A DNA stretch of 64,000 nucleotides from Winogradskyella sp. (GTDB taxonomy: Bacteria; Bacteroidota; Bacteroidia; Flavobacteriales; Flavobacteriaceae), in assembly GCF_028289625.1 (NCBI RefSeq), contig NZ_JANQOM010000011.1:1-64000 (forward strand), read 5' to 3'. The position numbers and the translations under genes are program-made. The notes below the pieces were generated by a model. The model saw nothing but the letters and a program-made list of their open reading frames with translations. It did no database searches and was not told the DNA's origin. Of this stretch, positions 50,706 through 60,415 are shown one piece after another. The number at the start of each line of letters is the position of its first letter. Position 1 is the first letter of the stretch.

Positions 50706-53131
50706 TTTAAATCCTTTAACCTTTCGCGTTCTTCCACATCTGTAGTTCTCTCGTTTGTATTGAGTTTGGTGTTTCCGAAGTTATAACGAAATCCTATTCT
50801 TACGAATCTATTATCGACATCATCAAACCTTGCACTAGACTGATTTAAATAGTTAATTGAGGATTCATAATCTTGAAAGTTGAATATATCTTCCACTACC
50901 AACGATATTATGGCTTTTTTATTAAAAATAGATTTTGAGATACTCAATTCAGATACTAACCTATCCTCAACAATTTGAAACTGCTGTAAATTCTTACCTA
51001 CCCAAGTCAATGTAAGGTTGATGTTTAGGCTCCTATCTTTTAATAAAAACAGGTTATTGGATAATTCACTATAATTAGCCCATTGATTTAATTCTACAAA
51101 ACTTTCTCCAAAGTTAGCCTCTTCAGAAATGTTATAAAAAGATGTTACAAAAGAAATGTTCCAATCACTTAGCTCATAATAATCAAAAGCAAAGTCAAAC
51201 CCATAATCTACTTTTTTATCAAGATTAACTGGAGTAAAGGCGACAATATTGGTTTGGTTATCTTGCCTTGGCAATTCAACAATGTCTCCGTCATAATTCA
51301 TGTAATAGGCCTCAACGGTAAAATACTCTAGAAAATTGATTCCAATCTTATAATGATCTCTATAGGTAGGTATTAAGTTAGGGTTACCCAATACCACCGT
51401 GTTTTCATTTATAAAGAAAGTAAATGGATTTAAATTGGTATAACTCGGCCTTGTAATGCTACGTTTATAGCTTCCATAAATATTAACATCATCAGAGACT
51501 TGATGAGACAGACTGGCATTTGGAAACCAATTGAGATAATCTTGTGTATTGGTTTCGTTCAAGGAAACCGACTCTCCTTCTATATTGGTTTGCTCAGCCC
51601 TTAATCCGATATTCAAATCCCATTTATCCCAGGATTTGCTATAGTTAGAATAAGCAGCAAAAACTTTTTCGTCGTATTTGAAGGCATCTGTATTATCAGG
51701 GTCCAGAACTCCTTGACCGTTAATGATGTTTGTTCGCGTAATATCGCTATCTGTGTTTACATTAGAATATTTTAGACCAGCATCGAAAATAGAGGTGTCG
51801 TCAATAGCTAAATTGTAATCTAATTTACCGGTAACAATTTGAGTGTCCTGATTGGCAAGTGTATTGAATTCTGAGTCATTAACATTACCCTGTTCATCCT
51901 GAAATACGTTTTGGTCACGCTCATAATCATAAATGGTATAGTGGGCATTGAAAGTTAAACTAGATTCATTTTCAAATTCGTGTCTAAATATTAAGTCTGA
52001 ACCTATATTATACTTTTTGTCTCTAGATAAATTATCAGCAGCAAAGCTCGATAAGAAGTTTTGATTTGCATCAAAAATGTCGGTGTTGTTTTTTATTTGG
52101 TATTTAAAGTATGGAGTGTATAAGCCTGTGCTTGTAAGGCTTAATGTGTTTTTGTCGTCAAGATAATAGTCGAAATTAAGATTAAGTTTATGTGTTTCGG
52201 ACCATGTGTTTCTATTTACATTAGATCGCCATATTTGGTCAATGGTATTATTGTCATCTAAAAAGTTAACACTATCGTCCTGATCTCTATTAATCTTCCG
52301 GTTAGTATAACTATAATTAAGGTTAAGATTAATTTTGTTGTTCTTAAAGTAATGATTGGTAGCTCCATTATAACTTGGAAAAACCCCTTGAGTATATTTA
52401 GTTTCAACACTACCTCTATAACCCGTTACCAAATTTTTACTCATTATAATGTTGATGACCGATCCGCTATCGGCATCGTAATTTGCGGGAGGGTTGGTAA
52501 TTACCTCAACAGACTTTATACTATTGGCCGGCGCACTTTCCAACAACTGAATAAGTTCGTCTTGGGTAAGTTGCACTTTGCGATTGTTAATATAAACAGC
52601 TGCTGGTGCACTTTTAATGTTTATACCTCCTTCACTCACAATAACACCTGGCGTGCTCTTTAATACACCCAGTGTATTACCTTCTATTAAAGCCGTATTT
52701 TCAACATTGAAAATTAGTCGGTCAGGTTTGCGAGTGATGGTTGGCTTTTTTGCGATAATAGTAACTTCATCTAAGCTCTCGGACAGTTCTCTAAGCGCAA
52801 TCGTTTTTAAATCTAGCTGACCCGTTAACACTATTACTTGCTCAAAAGTTTCAAAACCAATAATTGTTGCTACAACTTTATAACTACCAGCTTCCAAGTT
52901 TTTAAATCTAAAGGATCCATCATCATTTGTTGCTGTACCCTTAATAATAGTAAATCCACTGCTGCTTTTTAAATCATCAACAACCGATTTACTAAGTACT
53001 ATATTCACTAATGAAAGTGGTTGATTCTGGGCATCAACAACTCTTCCAGAAATAGAGTAATCCTGAGCAGAAGTATTCAGAGCCAGCACAAGCAGAAAAG
53101 TGCTGATGTAAGAACGTAAGTGAGCAATCAT
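50702..53131 (-). CDS. Outer-membrane beta-barrel protein with carboxypeptidase-regulatory-like N-domain (TonB-receptor-like)
   Basis: 809 aa. Signal peptide 1-22 (cut after TSAQ). Residues about 25-105 form a CarboxypepD_reg-like domain (ISGRVVDAQNQPLSLVNIVL), then a plug-like region about 130-225 (VEVITNPPANYDADSGSVINIIM) and a large barrel with an OMP_b-brl_3-type end (RFVRIGFRYNFGNTKL). No TonB box is obvious. It is likely to import or bind an organic ligand; the substrate is unknown. Convergent with the PD40 gene. Confidence 0.82.
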   Translation of the reverse strand: MIAHLRSYISTFLLVLALNTSAQDYSISGRVVDAQNQPLSLVNIVLSKSVVDDLKSSSGFTIIKGTATNDDGSFRFKNLEAGSYKVVATIIGFETFEQVIVLTGQLDLKTIALRELSESLDEVTIIAKKPTITRKPDRLIFNVENTALIEGNTLGVLKSTPGVIVSEGGINIKSAPAAVYINNRKVQLTQDELIQLLESAPANSIKSVEVITNPPANYDADSGSVINIIMSKNLVTGYRGSVETKYTQGVFPSYNGATNHYFKNNKINLNLNYSYTNRKINRDQDDSVNFLDDNNTIDQIWRSNVNRNTWSETHKLNLNFDYYLDDKNTLSLTSTGLYTPYFKYQIKNNTDIFDANQNFLSSFAADNLSRDKKYNIGSDLIFRHEFENESSLTFNAHYTIYDYERDQNVFQDEQGNVNDSEFNTLANQDTQIVTGKLDYNLAIDDTSIFDAGLKYSNVNTDSDITRTNIINGQGVLDPDNTDAFKYDEKVFAAYSNYSKSWDKWDLNIGLRAEQTNIEGESVSLNETNTQDYLNWFPNASLSHQVSDDVNIYGSYKRSITRPSYTNLNPFTFFINENTVVLGNPNLIPTYRDHYKIGINFLEYFTVEAYYMNYDGDIVELPRQDNQTNIVAFTPVNLDKKVDYGFDFAFDYYELSDWNISFVTSFYNISEEANFGESFVELNQWANYSELSNNLFLLKDRSLNINLTLTWVGKNLQQFQIVEDRLVSELSISKSIFNKKAIISLVVEDIFNFQDYESSINYLNQSSARFDDVDNRFVRIGFRYNFGNTKLNTNERTTDVEERERLKDLN

Positions 53132-53244
53132 TAGTTAGGTTTGAATTGCAATATAAAGATTGTTTTTTACTTTATGCTATGGTTTTTCCATAGTTCATAA
53201 AGGTTTTAAAGTGTTTTTTACTACTTCAAACATAAGAAATCAAT

Positions 53245-53252
53245 TATATTTG
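53245..53252 (+). promoter_or_regulatory. Candidate -7 box TATATTTG before lepA
   Basis: TATATTTG fits TAnnTTTG and lies 30 bp before the lepA start codon, a common spacing. No convincing -33 element is seen. Confidence 0.5.
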
Positions 53253-53282
53253 CACCCAAATTCTTGGCTAAGAAAAAGATAG

Positions 53283-55079
53283 ATGAAGAATATTCGCAAT
53301 TTTTGCATCATAGCACATATTGATCACGGAAAGAGCACACTGGCAGACCGATTATTGGATTTTACGGGATCTGTTACTGATAGAGAAAAACAGGACCAAT
53401 TGTTAGACAATATGGATTTGGAGCGCGAAAGAGGTATTACTATAAAATCCCATGCTATCCAAATGGAGTATACCTATGAAGGCGAACAATATATTCTAAA
53501 TCTTATAGACACACCGGGTCATGTCGATTTTTCTTATGAAGTGTCTCGATCTATTGCTGCTTGTGAAGGTGCGCTTTTAATTGTTGATGCTGCTCAAAGT
53601 ATACAAGCGCAGACTATTTCAAACTTGTATTTAGCCTTAGAGAACGATTTGGAAATTATTCCTGTATTAAACAAAATTGATTTACCAAGTGCTAACCCTG
53701 AAGAAGTTACTGATGATATCGTCGATTTATTAGGCTGTGACCCTGAAGAAGTCATTCCCGCCAGTGGGAAAACGGGGCTTGGCGTTGAAAATATTTTAGC
53801 AGCTATCATAGAACGAATTCCTGCTCCAGAAGGCAATCCCAACGAACCTTTACAGGCCTTGATTTTTGACTCAGTTTACAATCCATTTAGAGGTGTTGAA
53901 ACCTATTTTAGGGTGATTAACGGTTCAATAAGAAAAGGGCAAAGCATTAAATTTATAAATACAGGCAAAAGCTATTTTGCGGATGAGGTTGGCACATTAA
54001 AACTAAAGCAAGTCCCTAAGCAAGACATAAAAGCTGGCGATGTGGGTTATTTAATTACAGGAATTAAGGATGCTCGAGAAGTTAAAGTTGGTGATACTAT
54101 AACTGATGCTAAAACACCAACAACCAATGCCATTGGAGGGTTTGAAGATGTAAAACCTATGGTATTTGCCGGAATATATCCTGTAGATACCGAAGATTAT
54201 GAAGAACTTCGTGCATCAATGGAAAAACTTCAACTCAATGATGCTTCATTAGTATTTCAGCCTGAAAGCTCTGCGGCTTTAGGCTTTGGTTTCCGCTGTG
54301 GCTTTTTAGGAATGCTACATTTAGAAATAATCCAAGAACGTTTAGAGCGTGAGTTTGATATGACTGTTATTACAACGGTGCCAAACGTTAGCTATCATGC
54401 CTTTACTAACAAAAATCCCGATGATATTGTTATTGTAAACAATCCTTCGGATTTGCCCGAACCTTCGACCTTGAATCGAGTTGAGGAGCCGTACATAAAA
54501 GCTACAATAATCACAAAATCGGATTTTGTCGGTCCTGTAATGAGTCTTTGTATTGAAAAACGTGGTCAAATTACCAATCAGACCTATTTAACCACAGAGC
54601 GCGTTGAGTTAAGTTTCGATATGCCATTAGCCGAAATTGTTTTTGATTTTTATGATCGACTAAAAACGGTTTCAAAAGGTTATGCGTCTTTCGATTACTC
54701 ACCAATCGGTATGCGAGCCTCAAAATTAGTTCGTGTTGATATATTATTGAACGGTCAGACCGTAGATGCCCTTTCCGCTCTTGTACATGCGGATAATGCC
54801 TATACCATTGGTAAAAAAATGACGGAAAAGCTCAAAGAGCTCATTCCAAGGCAACAATTTGATATTCCAGTTCAGGCCGCAATAGGCGCAAAAATTATTG
54901 CCAGAGAGACCATTAAGGCCCTTCGAAAAGATGTTACTGCTAAATGTTACGGAGGAGATATTTCGCGTAAGCGCAAACTTTTAGAAAAGCAGAAAAAAGG
55001 TAAAAAACGTATGCGTCAAGTTGGTAATGTAGAGATACCTCAACAGGCATTTATGGCCGTTCTAAAATTGAATGATTAG
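53283..55079 (+). CDS. lepA: Elongation factor 4 (LepA)
   Basis: 598 aa. G1 [13 protein letters not shown] (about 10-22), G2 [10 protein letters not shown]3 [12 protein letters not shown] (about 77-88), G4 NKID (about 131-134), then the EF-G domain II, III and V and LepA C-terminal motifs ([28 protein letters not shown]). EF4 back-translocates or remodels stalled ribosomes. It has its own promoter and is followed 69 bp on by a regulator gene. Confidence 0.97.
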   Translation: MKNIRNFCIIAHIDHGKSTLADRLLDFTGSVTDREKQDQLLDNMDLERERGITIKSHAIQMEYTYEGEQYILNLIDTPGHVDFSYEVSRSIAACEGALLIVDAAQSIQAQTISNLYLALENDLEIIPVLNKIDLPSANPEEVTDDIVDLLGCDPEEVIPASGKTGLGVENILAAIIERIPAPEGNPNEPLQALIFDSVYNPFRGVETYFRVINGSIRKGQSIKFINTGKSYFADEVGTLKLKQVPKQDIKAGDVGYLITGIKDAREVKVGDTITDAKTPTTNAIGGFEDVKPMVFAGIYPVDTEDYEELRASMEKLQLNDASLVFQPESSAALGFGFRCGFLGMLHLEIIQERLEREFDMTVITTVPNVSYHAFTNKNPDDIVIVNNPSDLPEPSTLNRVEEPYIKATIITKSDFVGPVMSLCIEKRGQITNQTYLTTERVELSFDMPLAEIVFDFYDRLKTVSKGYASFDYSPIGMRASKLVRVDILLNGQTVDALSALVHADNAYTIGKKMTEKLKELIPRQQFDIPVQAAIGAKIIARETIKALRKDVTAKCYGGDISRKRKLLEKQKKGKKRMRQVGNVEIPQQAFMAVLKLND

Positions 55080-55148
55080 CCCTTTAAAACATTGTAATTC
55101 TTTAAATACTCTTTAGTATCTTTAACTCTGTCATCATAATGCATTCTG

Positions 55149-57800
55149 ATGCGGTTAATTGCTATAACTCTTTTTCTGTTTTTTATATCTCTAGAATTGG
55201 CCTCCCAAATGGCTGAAAAAAAGTATTTATTTAAAAATATTACTACAGAAGATGGGCTTTCCAACAATATTATTTATGATATAATACAGGATGACAAGGG
55301 CTATATTTGGATTGCCACAGATAACGGCCTCAATAAATACAACGGTTATTGGTCCGAACCTTTTTACAATATAGCTTCAGATACTACATCCCTTACCTCA
55401 AACGTTGTTCGGTCATTAGCTCAAGATAGTTTTGGAAATCTATGGGTTGGCACTAAAGAGGGGCTTTTAAAATATAACTCTGAAGATGGTAGTTTTATAA
55501 GCTTTCGGTCAGAAATGACTTCAAATTTTGACAATATTGAAGTGATGGAAATCGAAATTGATACAGACAATAATTTATGGCTCAGTACGCAAGGGGATTT
55601 GGGATTTGTACAACTTGAGAGCGAGGATCAAAAAGTTGAAACCGCTGATTTTAAAAGTGTAAGCCTTACGAATGGAAGCGCATCTATAATCTACGCCAAC
55701 TCGATACCAGGAGAATTAGGGTTTATAGATACGAAGCGTAAAAGGGTACTTCAACGTGTTTATGATTCTGCATTAGCAAGGCAAAAAGTTTATTTTGGTG
55801 CTTACTCCAACACGCTATGGTTACCAAATAACTTCAATGCGGATTTAGATGCGCCACTATATAGGAAACTGCCAAAATTGCCCAATAACTTACTGCCAAA
55901 GGCTTTTCTTGAGATTAATGCTAATGAATTATGGATCGGGACTGATGGCGGTTTGTTTGAATACAATTTTAAAACAAAAACGCTATTCAAAATTCCATTG
56001 GGTACATCCACATTAACACAACAAGTAAGATGCCTCTATCAAGACTATACAGGTGGTGTCTGGGTGGGCACCTTGGGCGGGATTTATCATTACGACACCT
56101 ATAGAAAAAAGTTTGAACATTCAGAACTGAGAAAGAATAAGAATGATGTTGTAATGGGATTATTGGCGGATGGCAATAGTATTTATGCCAATACTTTGGG
56201 AGATGGCCTATATTATAAGCCGGAAGGTACTAGTCAATTCAGCAAATTGGCATTACCCTCTAACTTTCCTTATCAGGGTTTATTTATATGGAATATTGCT
56301 AAAATTCCTGATAGCAGATATGAATTATGGATGGCTACAAATGCGGGCATAATTGGCTATAATATAAAAACTAATACCTTCAAAATAATTAACTTACCCA
56401 TTGAAGATTCCATTTTTAAAGAAGCTTTCACCATACTTAATACCGACGAAGCTTATTTTTGGGTCGCATCACATAAGCGTATTCATAAGGTACATAAGTT
56501 AGATGGCTCATTAATAAAATCCATTTCCTTAACCAAATACCTCAGACACTCAGGTATTCAGAAAATAATTGAACACAATGGATTTATTTATATCGCATCC
56601 GAAGGAGAAGGCTTAGTAGCCTATAATCAAGAAACAGAAGGTATAATTTCACTTAAAACCAAAAATAAAAGTGCCCTCAAAACATCAATTTGGGATTTGC
56701 ATAGCTCTGGGGGAAGGCTTTGGATTGGCACTAATGAAGGGCTTTATCGGCTTGATACCTCAAATTCAATAATTGAACCCATACATGTTAAGAACCAAAT
56801 AATTTACAGTATTATTGAAGATAAAGATCACGTCCTGTGGATGGGCACGGATAAAGGTATTCTGTCCTTTGACCCTTCAGATTCGACTACACGGTTTTAT
56901 AATAAGAAGCACAGACTTGAAAACTTAGAGTTTAATAGAAAATCGGTCGTACAAACAAGTGATGGGACAATATGGTTTGGAGGGGTCGATGGAATCACCT
57001 CTTTCAAGCCAAGTGAAATAAAAATTAAAAACCCGAATAAACCATTAATATACATCAGTGAATTGGATGCCATAACATCCGATACCATACAAAATATAAG
57101 TGCATTGCAAAAGGAAATTAGTCTTCCTTGGGAAAAAAATACTATTGAGATAAATTATATCGGCCTTAACTATACCAATCCTCCGCTAAATAGTTTTCGC
57201 TATCAGATGGAAGGTTATGATCCTAATTGGGTAGAATCGGTTGCGCCAAAAATAGCGAGGTATGTGAAATTACCTGTTGGAGAATATACCTTTAAAGTTC
57301 AAGGCGCAAATAGTGATGGCATCTGGAATGAAAAAGGCGCTGAACTAAATATCAAAATAAAACCACCTTGGTATAGAACTTATGAAGCCTATACTATTTA
57401 TGTGTTTACATTTTTAGGTATCGTTTACTTGTTTATCCAATTAAAAAAATACCGGAAAAAAGTTACCGTTGTTGAGCGTGAAAAAGAAGAAATTGCAAAG
57501 AAAGTCGAAAAGGAATATATTACACTTAACAACAAGTCGAAGGTATACCTCAACGATCTTAAGTTTATAAAATCGGATGGTAATTATTTAGAGTTTGTTA
57601 TTGAAGATAAAACACTAATCGATAGAAATAAGCTTAAAAATGTATTAGAGGACCTACCTCCAAATTTTGTTCGAGTACATCGATCCTATGTGATTAACAA
57701 AAACTTCATAACTGCACAAAATAGCACAACACTTTTGTTACAATCAAATATCGAAATACCGCTTTCTAGAACATTTAAGTCTAACCTTACCAAAAGATAG
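55149..57800 (+). CDS. One-component sensor-regulator: beta-propeller, Y_Y_Y, TM and LytTR domain
   Basis: 883 aa. Signal peptide 1-20, then a two-propeller sensor region (about 25-640) with repeats such as IIYDIIQDDKGYIWIATDNGLNKYNG, LWVGTKEGLLKYN and VWVGTLGGIYHYD; a Y_Y_Y domain (about 655-735, FRYQMEGYDPNWVESVAPKIARYVKLPVGEY); one membrane helix (about 745-765); a coiled coil; and a C-terminal LytTR DNA-binding domain (about 797-883, VYLNDLKFIKSDGNYLEF... PNFVRVHRSYVIN). There is no kinase or receiver domain, so DNA binding would follow directly from periplasmic sensing. The next gene, a T9SS surface protein, may be a target. Confidence 0.85.
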   Translation: MRLIAITLFLFFISLELASQMAEKKYLFKNITTEDGLSNNIIYDIIQDDKGYIWIATDNGLNKYNGYWSEPFYNIASDTTSLTSNVVRSLAQDSFGNLWVGTKEGLLKYNSEDGSFISFRSEMTSNFDNIEVMEIEIDTDNNLWLSTQGDLGFVQLESEDQKVETADFKSVSLTNGSASIIYANSIPGELGFIDTKRKRVLQRVYDSALARQKVYFGAYSNTLWLPNNFNADLDAPLYRKLPKLPNNLLPKAFLEINANELWIGTDGGLFEYNFKTKTLFKIPLGTSTLTQQVRCLYQDYTGGVWVGTLGGIYHYDTYRKKFEHSELRKNKNDVVMGLLADGNSIYANTLGDGLYYKPEGTSQFSKLALPSNFPYQGLFIWNIAKIPDSRYELWMATNAGIIGYNIKTNTFKIINLPIEDSIFKEAFTILNTDEAYFWVASHKRIHKVHKLDGSLIKSISLTKYLRHSGIQKIIEHNGFIYIASEGEGLVAYNQETEGIISLKTKNKSALKTSIWDLHSSGGRLWIGTNEGLYRLDTSNSIIEPIHVKNQIIYSIIEDKDHVLWMGTDKGILSFDPSDSTTRFYNKKHRLENLEFNRKSVVQTSDGTIWFGGVDGITSFKPSEIKIKNPNKPLIYISELDAITSDTIQNISALQKEISLPWEKNTIEINYIGLNYTNPPLNSFRYQMEGYDPNWVESVAPKIARYVKLPVGEYTFKVQGANSDGIWNEKGAELNIKIKPPWYRTYEAYTIYVFTFLGIVYLFIQLKKYRKKVTVVEREKEEIAKKVEKEYITLNNKSKVYLNDLKFIKSDGNYLEFVIEDKTLIDRNKLKNVLEDLPPNFVRVHRSYVINKNFITAQNSTTLLLQSNIEIPLSRTFKSNLTKR

Positions 57801-57874
57801 GTGTTAAACATGTTGTTTTTTAAGTCAGTTATCACATTCTATCATCTTCAACCCTTGTAAATACTAGCTTTATT

Positions 57875-57894
57875 GGAGAACTTTAAATTTCTCC
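57875..57894 (+). promoter_or_regulatory. Short hairpin just upstream of the T9SS gene start
   Basis: GGAGAA pairs with TTCTCC over an 8-nt AT-rich loop, ending 3 bases before the ATG at 57898. It may modulate ribosome access or reflect a mRNA 5' structure. It is weak evidence. Confidence 0.3.
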
Positions 57895-57897
57895 ACT

Positions 57898-60339
57898 ATG
57901 AAAACAAAATTATGCTTTGGCATTGCCATGTGCCTAACAATTTCAATGTATTCCCAAAATGTCTGGACAGGCACTGAAGATGACTTATGGTCCAACGAAA
58001 ACAATTGGTCTGGTACGGTTCCAACCTCCACAGAAGATGTTTTAATCCCTACTGGTTTTGTCGTTACTGTAGATACTCCTGCGACCATTCTATCCATTGA
58101 GGTACAAGGAACCTCTATTCTAAATGTTACAGAAACCATTACTATCGAAAATCCATCGGAATTTGAAGATAACGTTGTCGTCAATTGGTCTTCTGGAGAC
58201 CTTATAGGGCCAGGAATTTTATTAAACAGCGGAACCATTAATTTATCTTTTACTGGATTTGACCTCGGTGGTTCAGTGGTATTAAATAATCCTGGAGACA
58301 TTAATCTTTCTGGAGGCGCCAGCATAATCATTGGTACAAACAGTGTCCTAAATAATTCTGGTACAGGCATTATTGATTTTCAATCTCCTGGGTCGGAAAT
58401 TACAAATTCTGGTGCTCCTCCAACGACCTTAAATAATTTCGGAACGATAAAGGTTTCTCTTCCAATGCCAACTGATGTTGTTATTATTGATGGACAATTG
58501 ATAAATACAGATGGTGTTTTTCAAGTAGATTCTGGCACATTAAACATCAATACTGATAATGCTAATTTTATGGGTGGTGAATTTAATGTGGCTGCTGGAG
58601 CAACTATGAATTGGAATGATACTATTGATGCTATTGGAGTGTTTTCAGGAATTGTTTCTGGTGATTTAAACTGGGGGGCTGATTTCTCAGTAACGGCATC
58701 AGCAGTATTTAATTTTACTGGTAATAATACCATTAACAATTTAGGAGGAGATTTAATTGGCGGAGGAACGCTTACCAACCTAAGCACAATTAGCTTAATT
58801 ACTGGAAATCTTGCCATAGAAGACGGTACAACTTTGGAAAATGATGGTGTCATTAATTTAATTGGCGGAGCTGACCTTTTAATTGATGCAGACGGCACAA
58901 TTAATAACAATAGTTCTGGAGAAATTAATTTTTTAGGTAATGATGGTAACATAGCTTCTCAGAGCTTTGTTGATGATACAAGAGTGCTTAACAATCAAGG
59001 AACTTTAAGCGTAGCTTTACCAAGCGATACCGATAACTGCTCCATTTCAATAAATATGACCAATAACGACGGAATTATTGACATTGACAATGGTACATTG
59101 AATTTAAATTATGAAGGCATAACATTAAGTGCTGGAACATACAACATTGACACTAATGGTATGCTTGCTTGGGCATTTCCAATAAATGTCACTGGTGATT
59201 TAACAGGAATCCTAGATGGTAATATATTTTGGAATGATGATATAATCGTGCCTGGCTCTACAGCGTTCAATTTTACAGGAAGCGGTTCAATATCGTGGAA
59301 CAGCGGAAATATTGAAGGTGGTGGCACACTTACAAATGAAAACCTAATCATAAAAACCGCAGGCGGAACCAAGCGCATAAGCAGTGGCAGTACATTAAAC
59401 AATAATGGTGAAATAAGGCAAATTGTTGGTGGGACAATTTCGATTGCAACCAATTCAGTATTAAATAATAATTCTGGTGGTATTATTGACTTACAGGCCT
59501 CCACTTCTGGGTTTAGTAATTTTGGTGTTTCACCAAATACGTTCAATAATGCTGGCACTTTGCTGAGTAATGCTGCATCGGGAAGTACGATTATTAGCGC
59601 TCAACTCAGTAACTCTGGTACTATTGATGTTGTACAAAATACGCTGACCATTAATGGTTCTGGTACCTTGACTAATGAGGCTTCGGGCATTATAAAAGGT
59701 ACAGGTACTTTAACTTTACCGAGCGGCTCTTCTGATTTTGTCAATAGTGGCACATTTGCACCAGGTGCTTCACCAGGAATTTTATCATTGGTAAATGAGT
59801 ATAATTCAAGTCCTTCGTCAGTTTTACAGGTAGAGCTAAACGGTACTGACCAAGGTATAAATTACGACCTTCTTACCATCGATGGTGATGCAAATCTCGA
59901 TGGAAATATTGACCTTATTCTTGGCTTTTCTCCTTCTGTTAATGATGAATTTGTTGTGTTAAATACATCTGGACCAGGAGATACAATAGACCAATGCGAT
60001 TTACCCATTACAATTATGGCGTCTTTCGGCGGATTTGATTACGAATTTGGCGTGGAGTGTCGTAACAATGAAGAATTGGTTCTAACGGTAACCAATGAAA
60101 CATTATCCATTTCTGATGAAAATGAATTCACGTTCAACTTATATCCTAATCCAACAAAAAATTTCATAAACATAACTGACCCAGAAATAGAAGGCGCCAT
60201 GGTTTATGATATCAATGGACGGGAAGTGCTAAAAACTCCAAAAAGCTACTTTTCTATAGAAAATTTAGAAAACGGAGTTTATTTCATAAGGGTTAAGAAG
60301 AATAATCAAATAGTCACAAGAAAAGTGATAAAACACTAA
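57898..60339 (+). CDS. T9SS-exported repetitive surface protein
   Basis: 813 aa. Signal peptide 1-19 (cut after MYSQ). NVWTGTEDDLWSNENNWSGTVPTSTEDVLIPTG is a typical start of flavobacterial surface proteins; the rest (about 80-690) is Asn/Gly/Thr/Ser-rich with many strand repeats such as NNSGTGIIDFQ, LNNNSGGIIDLQ and LTNEASGIIKG, consistent with a beta-helix. The C-terminus (about 740-813) is a type A T9SS sorting domain: FNLYPNPTKNFINI ... NGVYFIRVKKNNQIVTRKVIKH. Probable adhesin or surface-layer component; no catalytic domain seen. It follows the LytTR regulator. Confidence 0.85.
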   Translation: MKTKLCFGIAMCLTISMYSQNVWTGTEDDLWSNENNWSGTVPTSTEDVLIPTGFVVTVDTPATILSIEVQGTSILNVTETITIENPSEFEDNVVVNWSSGDLIGPGILLNSGTINLSFTGFDLGGSVVLNNPGDINLSGGASIIIGTNSVLNNSGTGIIDFQSPGSEITNSGAPPTTLNNFGTIKVSLPMPTDVVIIDGQLINTDGVFQVDSGTLNINTDNANFMGGEFNVAAGATMNWNDTIDAIGVFSGIVSGDLNWGADFSVTASAVFNFTGNNTINNLGGDLIGGGTLTNLSTISLITGNLAIEDGTTLENDGVINLIGGADLLIDADGTINNNSSGEINFLGNDGNIASQSFVDDTRVLNNQGTLSVALPSDTDNCSISINMTNNDGIIDIDNGTLNLNYEGITLSAGTYNIDTNGMLAWAFPINVTGDLTGILDGNIFWNDDIIVPGSTAFNFTGSGSISWNSGNIEGGGTLTNENLIIKTAGGTKRISSGSTLNNNGEIRQIVGGTISIATNSVLNNNSGGIIDLQASTSGFSNFGVSPNTFNNAGTLLSNAASGSTIISAQLSNSGTIDVVQNTLTINGSGTLTNEASGIIKGTGTLTLPSGSSDFVNSGTFAPGASPGILSLVNEYNSSPSSVLQVELNGTDQGINYDLLTIDGDANLDGNIDLILGFSPSVNDEFVVLNTSGPGDTIDQCDLPITIMASFGGFDYEFGVECRNNEELVLTVTNETLSISDENEFTFNLYPNPTKNFINITDPEIEGAMVYDINGREVLKTPKSYFSIENLENGVYFIRVKKNNQIVTRKVIKH

Positions 60340-60388
60340 TTACCGCATATTTGGTTAAGCAAATAGCTTAATCATATTTAGTGGAGAA

Positions 60389-60415
60389 GGCTCGGTTGTT
60401 AATAACCGAGCTTTT
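60389..60415 (+). terminator. Terminator between the T9SS gene and the antiporter gene
   Basis: GCTCGGTT pairs with AACCGAGC (8 bp) over a GTTAAT loop, followed by TTTT. The last bases overlap the convergent antiporter's stop codon. Confidence 0.65.

Noticed and set aside
57870..58952. Long minus-strand open frames opposite the T9SS gene
   Set aside because: They are mirror frames of an Asn/Gly/Thr-rich repetitive gene; composition (Pro/Leu/Ser-rich) is typical of antisense shadows.
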